From NCBI RefSeq assembly GCF_000711875.1, contig NZ_JONM01000015.1:1-64000 (forward strand): DNA of 64,000 nt, in the 5' to 3' direction. The position numbers and the translations under genes are program-made. Shown in pieces: positions 8,329 through 18,431 of this stretch. This DNA comes from Andreprevotia chitinilytica DSM 18519 (GTDB taxonomy: Bacteria > Pseudomonadota > Gammaproteobacteria > Burkholderiales > Chitinibacteraceae). Each line of letters opens with the position of its first letter. Within the stretch, counting starts at the first letter, position 1. The notes beneath the pieces were generated by a model. It was given only the letters and a program-made list of their open reading frames with translations, ran no database searches and was not told where the DNA came from.

Positions 8329-8946
8329 TTAGCGCCGCGAGCACGAATTAATGTAATCCAGCTGCGGGAATTCCTTCTTCAAGTACGCCGCGCCATCCGC
8401 TGCCGAAATCTTCTGCGGATCAGGCCCTTTCCCCCACGGTGCCATATCCCCGTAGGACGTATTGAATTGGCTCACCGTCTTCTTGAGCGAATCCGGCGTG
8501 ATATAGCCGAACGGCGTTTCCCAAGGTTGCGTACCCAAGGATTCAACCTTTTCCCCAAGCGTGATGAACATGTGGTTCGAGCGTGATTTCTCGCCGCTGC
8601 CGGCAAAGCTCAGATAACCGCGCTTGAAGTTGCGCAATGCGGGCTGTTTGGGGTCGTCGCCGATGGTGGAGTAGGTCTTGGCATCCTTGCGCGGAGGGGC
8701 GTAGCCGAATTGGCAGAGGAAGTTATCCACGCAGCGAAAGAGCGGCACGTTTTTGAAGAAGCCGTCGTCCACCAGTTGCAGGAATCGGGCCGCGCCGAGT
8801 GGGCTCCAGTCCTTCTCGACCACGATATCCAGCTTGCCCTTGGTGGTGTCGCAGGTGACTTTGACTGAGTTGGTTTTGTCTTGGGCGGCGTTGACGTAGG
8901 TGGATGCGCACGTCGTCAACATGACTGCTAGTAATAGTTGTTTCAT
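8329..8946 (-). CDS. Periplasmic cyclophilin-type peptidyl-prolyl isomerase
   Basis: About 205 residues from ATG 8946, which has GAGGAGAG upstream. An N-terminal signal peptide ends near NAA. The cyclophilin core includes KGKLDIVVEK, ARFLQLVDDGFF, PLFRCVDNFLCQFG and RSNHMFITLG. Two features deviate from standard PpiA/PpiB: the usual FHRVI segment reads PLFRCVDN, with a cysteine, and the QGGD motif is replaced by CQFG. Activity may therefore be reduced or specialised. Role: protein folding in the periplasm by proline isomerisation. Single gene, no operon partner. Confidence 0.8.
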   Translation of the reverse strand: MKQLLLAVMLTTCASTYVNAAQDKTNSVKVTCDTTKGKLDIVVEKDWSPLGAARFLQLVDDGFFKNVPLFRCVDNFLCQFGYAPPRKDAKTYSTIGDDPKQPALRNFKRGYLSFAGSGEKSRSNHMFITLGEKVESLGTQPWETPFGYITPDSLKKTVSQFNTSYGDMAPWGKGPDPQKISAADGAAYLKKEFPQLDYINSCSRR

Positions 8947-9048
8947 GTTCTCTCCTCGATCGCCCATTTAAGTATTTGCTTGGGGAGAGCGCAAAGATTT
9001 TTTGCTTGGCAATGGGGTGAGGGTCAGGCGTTGAGCGTCATGCACAAG

Positions 9049-9177
9049 CACCCTCACCCCCAGCCCCTCTCTCATAAATGGGCGAGGGGAGCCGAGGCGC
9101 TGGCCGTTGCGGCTGAGTTCCCTCTCCCACTTTCCCTGAACAAGGCTAAAAGCCTTGCACGCGAGGGCGAGGGAAGT
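9049..9177. repeat. Dispersed inverted repeat (family D)
   Basis: The left part CACCCTCACCCCCAGCCCC...GGGCGAGGGGAGCC and the right part, with CAAGGCTAAAAGCCTTG and CGAGGGCGAGGGAA, define family D, the commonest repeat in this window (also near 18128, 18997, 24208, 37612, 41531 and 46650). Confidence 0.8.
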
Positions 9178-9197
9178 AGTCATTGGTGCTTAAAGCA

Positions 9198-10721
9198 TCA
9201 CGCCACAAACGCCTGCGGCAGCGTAATCGTCACCACCAGTCCGCCTTGTGGGTGATTCGCCAGTGTCAAATCGCCGCCGTGGGCGTGGATGATGTCGCGG
9301 GCGATGCCCAGGCCCAGGCCCATGCCGTTCTGGTTGCTTTGGCGGCCGTGTTCGAGGCGGACGTAGGGCTGGAAGAGTTTGGTGATCATCTCGTCCGGCA
9401 CGCCGGGGCCGTAGTCGCGGATGGTGAGTTCGGTTTCGCCGTCGCGGATCGAGAGCAGGATTTCGGCGCGGTCGCCGTATTTGAGGGCGTTGTCGACGAT
9501 GTTGGAGATGGCGCGTTTGAGCGCCAGCGGTTTGGCGACGACGGAGATCGGGGCGGCGGCGACGGCGACTTCCTTGCCGGCGAGTTTGGCGTCTTCCACC
9601 AGCCGCGCCAGCAGCGCATCCAGCCGGATGGCGGTGTGGTTTTCGTGGATGTCGGTGTCTTTCACGCTTTGCAGCGCGCCCTTCACCATCATTTCCAGCT
9701 CGTCGAGGTCTTCGTGGAATTCGGGGCGGGCTTCTTCGTCGTCGAGCAGCTCGGTGCGCAGTTTCAGGCGGGTGATGGGGGTGCGCAGGTCGTGCGAGAT
9801 GGCGGCGAACAGGCGTTCGCGGTCTTCCAGATAGCGCTGGATGCGCGCTTGCATGGCGGCGAAGGCGTGGGCGGTGTTGAGGTATTCGCGACTGCCGGTT
9901 TCGGGCAGGTGCGGATTCGCGCCTTGGCCGAAGGCTTCGGCGGCGTCGGATAGCAGCGCGAGCGGGCGGGTGAACCAGCGCACCACCCAGATCGAGAGCA
10001 GCAGCACGACGATCAGCGTCGCCAGTTGCAGCGCGATGCGGTCGATGGTGAGTGGGTTGGCCTGATCGAGGAAATACGGGTTGGGCATCAGCGTGGCGAG
10101 GTACAGCCATTCGCCGGATTCCAGCTCGGCCTGTATGACGAGGATGGGGGCAGGGCGGGGTTTGACCAGCAGGGTGTGTTGCACCCAGCTGTCGGGCAGG
10201 TCGGCCAGCGTCACGCCGTCGTCCGAAACGGCCAGTTCGTCCGGCCAGGCGAAGCCGACGCGGTAGGTGGAGAGGCGCGGCAGTTCTTGCGTGAGGGTGG
10301 TGGTGAGCGTTTCGGTGACCGAACTTGCGAGCGGCGAGTTGTCGATGGTCTGGATGCGCACCGGGCCTTTGTTGACGTTGACGAAGAAGCGCGTGCCGCC
10401 CATTTCACGCAACTGTTCGATCAGGAGCGGGCGGTAGTTCGGCGGCAGGCTTTGGAAGAAGCGCAAGGCACTGGCGGCGCTGTAGCCAATGTATTTGGCG
10501 GCTTCGCGGGCTTCTTCGCTGTTGCGGGTCTTGAGCTGGGTGGCCCACAACCAATTGCCGAGCGATTGGCTGGCGAGCACGCCGAGCACCATCACCAGCG
10601 AGATGCGGGCCAGCAGCGAGCCGGGCAGCAGGCGGTTGAAGATGCGGTTGAGGCGAGACGCACGCGGCGCTTCGCCATCTGTGTTCAGTGCGGCGGCGCG
10701 GCGCCAGTCATCAAGGCGCAT
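9198..10721 (-). CDS. Sensor histidine kinase of an OmpR-type two-component system
   Basis: 507 residues. A transmembrane helix (about 37-58) precedes a periplasmic sensing region of about 170 residues, then a second helix (about 232-250) and HAMP linker. The dimerisation/phosphoacceptor motif AAISHDLRTP has His310, followed by the ATPase N-box NIVDNALKYG, the G1 box DYGPGVP and the G2 box GMGLGLGIA. It phosphorylates the response regulator encoded just upstream. The gap of 214 bases between regulator stop and kinase start is unusual for such a pair and contains a TGAAGT direct repeat. Resemblance in layout to the glucose-responsive GtrS/GltR systems of pseudomonads suggests a sugar signal. 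Confidence 0.88.
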   Translation of the reverse strand: MRLDDWRRAAALNTDGEAPRASRLNRIFNRLLPGSLLARISLVMVLGVLASQSLGNWLWATQLKTRNSEEAREAAKYIGYSAASALRFFQSLPPNYRPLLIEQLREMGGTRFFVNVNKGPVRIQTIDNSPLASSVTETLTTTLTQELPRLSTYRVGFAWPDELAVSDDGVTLADLPDSWVQHTLLVKPRPAPILVIQAELESGEWLYLATLMPNPYFLDQANPLTIDRIALQLATLIVVLLLSIWVVRWFTRPLALLSDAAEAFGQGANPHLPETGSREYLNTAHAFAAMQARIQRYLEDRERLFAAISHDLRTPITRLKLRTELLDDEEARPEFHEDLDELEMMVKGALQSVKDTDIHENHTAIRLDALLARLVEDAKLAGKEVAVAAAPISVVAKPLALKRAISNIVDNALKYGDRAEILLSIRDGETELTIRDYGPGVPDEMITKLFQPYVRLEHGRQSNQNGMGLGLGIARDIIHAHGGDLTLANHPQGGLVVTITLPQAFVA

Positions 10722-10935
10722 TGCGGCTCGGAGATTTCATGAGGGACACGGGATGATGGTGGGTGAGTCGTGAGCCGGATTGCGAGCGAGACGCACAGCC
10801 AATAGCCCCCGCTATTGGCGAGCATCGCTGCCGCAAGGCGGCCACGAATCGCCCGCCAGCGCCCGTGTAACCCATCGCTGAAGTCAAATTGAAGTCACTT
10901 CGCCTGGATTGGGCAGAGGCTTTATTCATGCACAT

Positions 10936-11673
10936 TCAAGGGTGACCTCGTGGAATTTCCGAGCCTGAGCTCACCTCGGCGGAGAACACATAGCCGCTGC
11001 CACGCACGGTCTTGATCAGGGCCGGTTGCTTGCCGTCGTCCAGCAGGCGCTGGCGCAGGCGGCTGACTTGCACGTCGAGCGAGCGATCCAGCGGGCCGAG
11101 ATCGCGGCCGCGGGTTTCCTCGGCCAGCACGGTGCGGTCGAGCACTTCGCCGGGGTGTTCGACAAAGTATTTCAGCAGCTGGAAATCCAGCCCGGTGAGC
11201 TTGACCGTTTCGCCAGTCGGGTCGGTAAGCGTGCGCTCCAGCGTATCGAGCGCAAAGCCGTTGAAACGGTAATAACGCGGCGCGCCGGTGTGATCCGCGC
11301 CGCCACCCATGCGGCGGTGGATGGCCTTGATGCGGGCCAAGAGTTCACGCGGGTTGTAGGGCTTGGCGATGTAATCGTCCGCGCCGAGTTCGAGGCCGAC
11401 GATGCGGTCGGTGTCGTCGGCGTTGGCGGTGAGCATGATGATGGGCACGGCCGAGCGTTTGCGCACCGTGGCGCAGAGCGCGAAGCCGTCGGTGTCGGGC
11501 AGCATCACGTCCAGAATCACCAGCGAAAGCTCGTCGTGATACCGGTCGAATTCGGCCATGAAGCTGGTGCCATCGTGGGCGAGCTTGACCTCGTACTGGT
11601 TCTTTTCCAGATAGGTCTTGAGCAGGGTGCGGGTTTTCTGGTCGTCGTCGACGATGAGGATTTTGCGGATCAT
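10936..11673 (-). CDS. OmpR-family response regulator
   Basis: 245 residues from ATG 11673, which overlaps the stop codon of the upstream sugar-binding protein gene as ATGA, so the two are translationally coupled. The receiver domain (1-120) has the acidic pocket DDD at 9-11, phosphoacceptor Asp55 (LVILDVMLPD) and the KPYNPREL lysine. The C-terminal winged helix (about 140-235) includes VLDRTVLAEETRGRD, RSLDVQVSRLRQRL and TVRGSGYVF. It probably activates or represses the divergent sugar ABC operon at 13358. Confidence 0.9.
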   Translation of the reverse strand: MIRKILIVDDDQKTRTLLKTYLEKNQYEVKLAHDGTSFMAEFDRYHDELSLVILDVMLPDTDGFALCATVRKRSAVPIIMLTANADDTDRIVGLELGADDYIAKPYNPRELLARIKAIHRRMGGGADHTGAPRYYRFNGFALDTLERTLTDPTGETVKLTGLDFQLLKYFVEHPGEVLDRTVLAEETRGRDLGPLDRSLDVQVSRLRQRLLDDGKQPALIKTVRGSGYVFSAEVSSGSEIPRGHP

Positions 11674-12944
11674 GGCTCTGCTTTCCGGTTGGCCAGCGCG
11701 CGCACCAGCGCGGCGATGCGGCGTTGGGTTTCGCTGATGGCGATGGTGTCGTCGAGGAAATATCGGTGAATCTGGGCGGAAATGGCGTCTTTCAGTTGCT
11801 CGTTGCTGGCCATGCGGTGCGTCAGGCTGGGGGCTTGTACTTGCGCGCCACGGCCGAAAGTTTGCCATGAAGAGCGGGCACAGCTATCCATCTGGCGCGG
11901 GTCGGCATCGCGCCGCACCGATACCGAGCCTTTGATCTGGTTGTAGTGGATCTGCATGGCTGGCGAGGTGGCGAGCCGGGCGAGCTTTTCCTGCGCGATT
12001 TCGTGATCGTAATCGCCGACCAGCATCACGAAGGTATCGACGCTGTAGAGATGGTAATCGGCCGTGCCCGGCACCGGCAGGCAGCTGAACTGGTCGTCCA
12101 CGTTCATGCCCATCGTTTGCAGCTCACCCTTGGCCCAGTCGCCCATCACCCACATGCCGATCTCGCCGTGGGCGAATTGGCGGGCGATGCTGTCCCAGCT
12201 TTTCTCGGTCACGGGTTCGCCCATCCAGCGCTTGAGGCTGCGCAAACGCTCTAGTGCACGGCTCACGCGGGGATCGAACCAGGCTCGGTCGCTGTTAGAC
12301 ATGAACAGCTGGCGATAAAAGGCCGGGTTGCTTTCGGAGAGTAACAAGGTCTCGAACAAGGTGGTGACTTGCCACGCTTCGCTGCTCTGCGCGAGGGGCG
12401 TGATGCCGGCATGCTGCAAGCGGTTGGCAACGCGTTCGAAGTCGTTCCAGTTCTTGGGCGGCGTGAGGCCAAGTTCGTTGAAGACGCGGCGGTTGTAAAA
12501 CAGCGTGTTGATGCGGTGGATGCCGAGCGGGACAGCGGCGGTGTGGCTGCGCAGGCGCACCAGCGACCAGATGCTCGGGAAGAAGGCGGTATTCCAGTTG
12601 TTCTTGCGCGCCACGCCATCAAGTTCCAGCAGCAGGCCGAGATCGGCCCATTCCTGGATATTCGGCCCGATCAGTTGCGCGACATCCGGCGCGCGGCCAG
12701 AGAGTACGCGGCTCTTGAGCACCTTCATCGCGCCGACACCGGCACCGCCGGCAATGGCGGCATCGCGCCATGTCACGTCTTCATCGGCCAGGGCTTCGGC
12801 AATGGCATCGGCGGCTTTGCGCTCGCTTTGCGAGGTCCACCAATGCAGTACATCCAGCGTTTCGGCTGCGCGTGCGCCTGCGGCAATGCCTAACGAGGCC
12901 AGCAAGATCAGGCAAAAAAGGGGCGCACGGATATATGAATGCAT
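11670..12944 (-). CDS. Orphan sugar-binding periplasmic protein (GtsA-like) of the sensory operon
   Basis: 424 residues from ATG 12944. The signal peptide ends near ARA. The mature protein belongs to the family 1 extracellular solute-binding proteins: DVLHWWTSQSER, GAMKVLKSRVLSGRAPDVAQ, NIQEWADLGLL and VPLGIHRINTLFYN closely follow the pattern of glucose/mannose-binding proteins such as GtsA. It has no permease of its own; its stop overlaps the response-regulator start, and the kinase follows. I infer that it is a sensory accessory that loads the kinase with sugar rather than a transport component, though it could also feed the neighbouring ABC permease. Confidence 0.82.
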   Translation of the reverse strand: MHSYIRAPLFCLILLASLGIAAGARAAETLDVLHWWTSQSERKAADAIAEALADEDVTWRDAAIAGGAGVGAMKVLKSRVLSGRAPDVAQLIGPNIQEWADLGLLLELDGVARKNNWNTAFFPSIWSLVRLRSHTAAVPLGIHRINTLFYNRRVFNELGLTPPKNWNDFERVANRLQHAGITPLAQSSEAWQVTTLFETLLLSESNPAFYRQLFMSNSDRAWFDPRVSRALERLRSLKRWMGEPVTEKSWDSIARQFAHGEIGMWVMGDWAKGELQTMGMNVDDQFSCLPVPGTADYHLYSVDTFVMLVGDYDHEIAQEKLARLATSPAMQIHYNQIKGSVSVRRDADPRQMDSCARSSWQTFGRGAQVQAPSLTHRMASNEQLKDAISAQIHRYFLDDTIAISETQRRIAALVRALANRKAEP

Positions 12945-13357
12945 ATGGATTCGAGGGTTCGGCGCGAGCTTAGCGTAAGCATCACTGCCTTTTTGTAAAT
13001 AAACATTGCATTGCATCTCGAAGGCTTGCGAAACGACGGGCGGTTGCTATAACCCGTTCACATCTTGCCATGTCGATGCGGGTTGCGGGTTCCAGGCCCC
13101 GACAGGCAGGTGAAGCAGCAGGACGCGTCTGTAATGAACCGTAACGATGCGGGTGCCACGTTTTTGCAAAATTCGTTAAAAAACAAAGTGTTGTGTTTTC
13201 TTTCGACGTAAAGCGAAAAAGCTCGCGTCACGAAAACGCCGATGCTAACTTGCGGTCATCCCGAGTCCTGTAGTCCGGGCTTGGGCACTACAACGACGCA
13301 TTACAACGAAAGACCCGTTGGCCACTCACGGCCTTAAGAACTGAGGAGTTCGACCCC
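12945..13357. promoter_or_regulatory. Divergent control region between sensory operon and sugar ABC operon
   Basis: 413 bases without a gene separate two divergent sugar-related operons. The part from about 13160 to 13250 is AT-richer than its surroundings and contains runs such as TTCGTTAAAAAACAAAG. I cannot assign exact promoters or operators by eye. An AGGAG ribosome site lies shortly before ATG 13358. By position, it should contain the binding sites of the response regulator encoded at 10936. Confidence 0.5.
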
Positions 13358-14608
13358 ATGCAAGCCAAACGCTTTACTCGCGCAGCCTTGTTTGCCGCGC
13401 TGATGTCCGCCGGTATCGCTCAAGCCGGTTCGCTGACCATCGAATCCTGGCGCGTTGACGACAAGGCGCTGTGGGAAGATGTGCTGATCCCGGCTTTCAA
13501 CAAGAAGTACCCGGATATCAAGGTCAAGTTCTCCCCGACCGCGCCGACCGAATACGATTCCTCCTTGAACGCACGTCTGGCTGGCGGCACCGCCGGTGAC
13601 CTGATCGTGTTGCGTCCGTTCGACAAGTCGCTCGACCTGTTCAAGAAAGGCCAGATTGAAGCCCTGAACGGCAAGGCTGGCATGGAAAACTTCCCGAACT
13701 CCGCCAAAGTGGCGTGGGAAACCGATGACGGCAAGACCCAGTTCGGTATGCCGATCGCTTCCGTGATCCACGGCTTCCTGTACAACAAGAAGGCATTCCA
13801 GGAACTCGGCCTGCAACCGCCGAAGACCACCGACGACTTCTTCAAGGTCGCTGAAGCGATCAAGAAGTCCGGCAAGTACACCCCGATCGCGCTGGGCACC
13901 GCTGACCAGTGGGAAGCCAACCAGATCGTGTTCACCAGCGTGGGTGCACCGTACTGGAAGGGCGAAGAAGGCCGTAAGGCACTGATCGCCGGCAAGGCCA
14001 AGTTCACCGATCCGCAATTCGTGGCTCCGCTCGAAGTGGAAGCCAAGTACGGCCCGTATCTGGCCAAGGGTTACAGCGCACAGCCGTACGGCGATACGCA
14101 AACCCTGTTCGCCTCCGGCAAGGCTGCCATCGTGGCTGCTGGCTCGTGGGATATCGGTTACTACAACCAGAACGCCAAGTTCGAACTCGGCGCGTTCCCG
14201 CCGCCGGTGCCGAAGGCTGGCGACAAGTGCTACATCTCCGACCACACCGATCTGGGTCTGGGCGTGAACAGCAAGTCCAAGAACAAGGAAGACGCCTACA
14301 AGTTCCTGCAGTGGGTGGGCTCGCAAGAGTTTGCTGACATGTACACCAACAAGGTCACTGGCTTCTTCTCGCTGTCCAGCCACCTGATCGCTGTGAAGGA
14401 TCCGGTTGCCAAGCAGATGCTGGATTGGCGCAAGAGCTGCTCGTCCACGATCCGCCTGAATGCGCAGATCCTGAACCGTGGCGAGCCGAACCTCGAAAAC
14501 GAACTGTGGAACGTGAACGCCCAAGTCTTGAACGGCAAGATGTCGCCGAAGGATGGCGCAGCACGCCTGCAAGCTGGTCTGGACAAGTGGTACAAGCCGG
14601 CTAAGTAA
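13358..14608 (+). CDS. Sugar ABC transporter substrate-binding protein
   Basis: 416 residues. Signal peptide about 1-23 (ends AQA). Family 1 solute-binding fold: TIESWRVDDK near the N-terminus, a domain crossing near FGMPIASVIHGFLYN, and PKDGAARLQAGLDKW at the C-terminus. The substrate is a mono- or oligosaccharide; chitooligosaccharides would fit the neighbourhood but nothing in the sequence fixes this. It is the first gene of a binding protein-permease-permease-ATPase operon and is separated from the permease by 347 bases containing a stable inverted repeat, an arrangement that usually gives excess binding protein. Codon use looks highly biased (AAC, AAG, CTG), suggesting strong expression. 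Confidence 0.9.
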   Translation: MQAKRFTRAALFAALMSAGIAQAGSLTIESWRVDDKALWEDVLIPAFNKKYPDIKVKFSPTAPTEYDSSLNARLAGGTAGDLIVLRPFDKSLDLFKKGQIEALNGKAGMENFPNSAKVAWETDDGKTQFGMPIASVIHGFLYNKKAFQELGLQPPKTTDDFFKVAEAIKKSGKYTPIALGTADQWEANQIVFTSVGAPYWKGEEGRKALIAGKAKFTDPQFVAPLEVEAKYGPYLAKGYSAQPYGDTQTLFASGKAAIVAAGSWDIGYYNQNAKFELGAFPPPVPKAGDKCYISDHTDLGLGVNSKSKNKEDAYKFLQWVGSQEFADMYTNKVTGFFSLSSHLIAVKDPVAKQMLDWRKSCSSTIRLNAQILNRGEPNLENELWNVNAQVLNGKMSPKDGAARLQAGLDKWYKPAK

Positions 14609-14644
14609 ATCCAGCTGTTTCAGCTGTAGCAGTAGCACCCGCCA

Positions 14645-14698
14645 GGTGGCCTGCGATTGTGTGTGAACCCGTTCATGCCGATTGCCCCGCAGGCCACC
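14645..14698 (+). promoter_or_regulatory. Intercistronic stem-loop after binding-protein gene
   Basis: GGTGGCCTGCG (14645-14655) and CGCAGGCCACC (14688-14698) are perfect 11-base inverses around a 32-base loop, 36 bases past the binding-protein stop. There is no T-run, so this looks like an mRNA-stabilising or partly terminating structure, as in malE-malF regions. The rest of the 347-base gap shows no gene. Confidence 0.7.
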
Positions 14699-14955
14699 GC
14701 GGTGGGTGTATGCAGTTAAATGCAGTTTGTAAGCAGCTCGATAAAGTCTTCATCCTCTCGACTGTGGAGTAGGCCGGCGGTGTACACGCCTGGCACTGCC
14801 TGACAGCCTAAGCGAGTTGCCCGATGCATTTCCGGTTTGATCACCTATTCTGGGTGAACGGGCCGGGATGTAGCGGCAACGCGGTTCACGCGGCGGTTGT
14901 TGCGGTGTTGTGTTACACCCCGGCCATTTTTTTGTCCGTTTTTCGGGAAAGAGCA

Positions 14956-15870
14956 ATGAAACGCTTCTCTTTCTGGCATGTTGTCGTGTTCCTTGCGCCA
15001 GCAGTGCTGATCTATACGGTGTTCAGTGCCTACCCGCTGCTCGATACGCTGCGGCTGGGTTTCTACAGCACCTCCGATACTGGCGCCCAATCGTGGTCCG
15101 GTATCGCCAACTACACCAAGCTGTTGACCGACCCGCAGTGGTCGGACGCGTTCTGGAACGCGATGCGGAACAACCTCAAGTTCTTCGCCATTCACTTGTG
15201 TATTCAGAATCCCATCGGTTTGCTGTTGGCCGCGCTGCTGAGCCTGAAAGGCGTCAAGGGGGCCAAGGCTTACCAGACCGTGATTTTCCTGCCGACACTG
15301 CTGTCGGTGGTGATCATCGGCTTCATCTGGCAATTGATCCTGTCGCCGCTGTGGGGCGTATCCGAAAAGCTGATGGGCTACGTTGGCCTCGCGGATTACT
15401 TCGCGCCGTGGCTGGGTCAGGAATCGTCCGCGCTGATCACGCTCGCGCTGATGTCGGTGTGGCAGTTCGTCGGCATTCCGATGATGCTGATCTACGCCTC
15501 GCTGATCGCGATTCCGGAAGAAATCATCGAAGCCGCCGTAGTGGAAGGGGCCAGCCCGTGGCGCATCTTCTGGCAGATTCGCCTGCCGCTGATCCTGCCG
15601 ACGCTGGGCTTGGTGACCATCCTCACCTTCGTGGGCAACTTCAACGCCTTCGACCTGATTTACTCGGTGAAGGGCGCGATTGCCGGCCCGAACTACAGCA
15701 CCGACATTCTCGGCACCTTCTTCTACCGCACCTTCTTCGGCTACCAGAGCCAGATCGGCAGCCCGACCATGGGCGCGACCGTGGCGACGACGATGTTCAT
15801 CATCATCCTGGGCGGTGTGGCGGTGTACACCTACCTGATCCAGCGCAAGCTGCAACGTCACGCTTTCTAA
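14956..15870 (+). CDS. Sugar ABC transporter permease (MalF-like)
   Basis: 304 residues from ATG 14956 (GGGAAAGAG upstream); an upstream ATG at 14824 would add 44 residues that lack family similarity. Six membrane helices, beginning with FWHVVVFLAPAVLIYTVFS. The EAA loop that docks the ATPase reads EAAVVEGASPWRIFWQIRLP at about residues 195-215. It forms the inner-membrane channel with the following permease. Ten bases separate it from the next start codon. Confidence 0.92.
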   Translation: MKRFSFWHVVVFLAPAVLIYTVFSAYPLLDTLRLGFYSTSDTGAQSWSGIANYTKLLTDPQWSDAFWNAMRNNLKFFAIHLCIQNPIGLLLAALLSLKGVKGAKAYQTVIFLPTLLSVVIIGFIWQLILSPLWGVSEKLMGYVGLADYFAPWLGQESSALITLALMSVWQFVGIPMMLIYASLIAIPEEIIEAAVVEGASPWRIFWQIRLPLILPTLGLVTILTFVGNFNAFDLIYSVKGAIAGPNYSTDILGTFFYRTFFGYQSQIGSPTMGATVATTMFIIILGGVAVYTYLIQRKLQRHAF

Positions 15871-15880
15871 GGAGCCGACC

Positions 15881-16732
15881 GTGAATACCAAAATCGGCAA
15901 ACTCAGCAGCACCGCGTTCACGCATCTGGTGCTGGCTGGCTATACCCTGCTGGCGATGTTCCCCATCGTGTTGATCATGATCAACTCGGTGAAGAGCCGC
16001 GACGGCATCTTCGACAACCCCTTGGCGTTCCCGACCAGTGAAACGTTCTCGCTGGTGGGTTTCCACAAGGTGCTCGCCAAGTCGCCGTTCCTGCATTTCT
16101 TCCAGAACAGCCTGACGGTGACCATCGTCTCGCTGGTGCTGATCCTGCTGTTCGCAGCGATGGCGGCGTGGGCGCTGTCTGAGTACAAGTTCCGCGGCAA
16201 CCGCTGGCTTGCCGTGTATCTGGCCTTCGGCATCATGGTGCCGATCCGCCTCGGTACGGTGTCGATCCTGAAGCTTGCAGTGGCGCTGGAACCGTTCCAC
16301 ATGGGGGTCAACACGCTGGCCATCCTCATCCTGGTCTACGTCGCCCAAGGCTTGCCACTGGCGGTGATGATCCTGAGTGAGTTCATGCAGCAGATTCCCA
16401 AGGAGCTGAAAGAAGCTGCCCGCTGCGATGGCGTGGGCGAATTCAAGATCTTCTTCCAGATCATCCTGCCGCTGATCCGCCCGGCCGTTGCAACCGTTGC
16501 CGTGTTCACCATGGTGCCGATCTGGAACGACTTGTGGTTCCCGCTGATTCTCGCCCCGGGTGAAGAAACGCAAACGGTGACGCTCGGCGTGCAGCAATTC
16601 ATCGGCCAATACGTGACCGACTGGAACGCAGTACTCGCTTCGCTCTCGCTCGCGGTGCTGCCGGTGTTGATCATGTATGTGTTCGCATCCCGCCAACTGA
16701 TTCGCGGTATCACGGCTGGCGCAGTGAAATAA
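15881..16732 (+). CDS. Sugar ABC transporter permease (MalG-like)
   Basis: 283 residues, starting at GTG 15881 with AAGGAG upstream. Six membrane helices, starting with THLVLAGYTLLAMFPIVLIMI. The EAA loop is EAARCDGVGEFKIFFQIILP at about residues 184-203. It pairs with the preceding permease to form the sugar importer. Confidence 0.92.
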   Translation: MNTKIGKLSSTAFTHLVLAGYTLLAMFPIVLIMINSVKSRDGIFDNPLAFPTSETFSLVGFHKVLAKSPFLHFFQNSLTVTIVSLVLILLFAAMAAWALSEYKFRGNRWLAVYLAFGIMVPIRLGTVSILKLAVALEPFHMGVNTLAILILVYVAQGLPLAVMILSEFMQQIPKELKEAARCDGVGEFKIFFQIILPLIRPAVATVAVFTMVPIWNDLWFPLILAPGEETQTVTLGVQQFIGQYVTDWNAVLASLSLAVLPVLIMYVFASRQLIRGITAGAVK

Positions 16733-16739
16733 GGAAATC

Positions 16740-16810
16740 TTGTAGGAGCGAGCTTGCTCGCGATTGCTCAGCTTGATGTATCGCTATCGCGAGCAAGCTC
16801 GCTCCTACAT
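16740..16810. repeat. REP-like inverted pair inside the ABC operon (family A)
   Basis: TTGTAGGAGCGAGCTTGC and its inverse GCTCGCTCCTACA flank about 20 bases between the second permease and the ATPase gene. It is nearly identical to the copies at 2458 and 34880. The next 60 bases include CCCCTCCCCCCTCACGCC, a degenerate relative of the TCACCCC unit. Confidence 0.85.
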
Positions 16811-16895
16811 AAGCAATGCAGGAATTTGCGGTGGGCGTGGTTCGGGTTTTTACCCCTCCCCCCTCACGCCTGACCCCTCACGGAGTTAAAAAGAC

Positions 16896-18023
<1,128 letters not shown>

Positions 18024-18050
18024 TCGCGCTGTACCTCTCTCCTCTGCATC

Positions 18051-18087
18051 AAAACCAACGGCCCGCAATGCGGGCCGTTGGTTTTTG
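18051..18087 (+). terminator. Rho-independent terminator of the sugar ABC operon
   Basis: AAAACCAACGGCCCGC and GCGGGCCGTTGGTTTTT form a 16-base stem with a tiny loop and T-tail, 28 bases after the ATPase stop. Confidence 0.92.
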
Positions 18088-18127
18088 GGTGGCGGTAGGA
18101 TGGGCAGAGCGTAGCGAAAGTGCTTTG

Positions 18128-18297
18128 TCCCCTCGCCCATCCCGTACAAGGCTTTAGCCTTGTTCAGGGAAAGTGGGAGAGGGTTAGGGAGAGGGTGCTT
18201 GAAAGGTCAATGCACATGGCACCACCCTCACCCCCAGCCCCTCTCCCACTAATAGCTGAACAAGGCTGAAGCCTTGCACGCGAGGGCGAGGGGAGCC
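18128..18297. repeat. Dispersed inverted repeat (family D, long form)
   Basis: Starts CCCCTCGCCCATCCCG, contains AAGGCTTTAGCCTT and GGGAAAGTGGGAGAGGG, and ends with CCCTCACCCCCAGCCCC...GGGCGAGGGGAGCC. It fills most of the gap before the cytochrome gene; 18325-18350 holds further CCTCACCCC units. Confidence 0.8.
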
Positions 18298-18431
18298 ACT
18301 GGCGCAGTGTTGGTTTTAACACCTCACCCCTCCCACCTCACCCCTCACGCTTTTTTAAATTCCCTTGATGATCTTTGTCCGCTCCCCGGCCGTTCCCGAG
18401 AATGCAGTTTTCTCCAGCCGAGGATCGCGCC

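Noticed and set aside
9190-10110. 306-codon minus-strand frame overlapping the sensor kinase
   Set aside because: Arg/Pro-rich out-of-frame translation of the kinase gene; no motif of its own.
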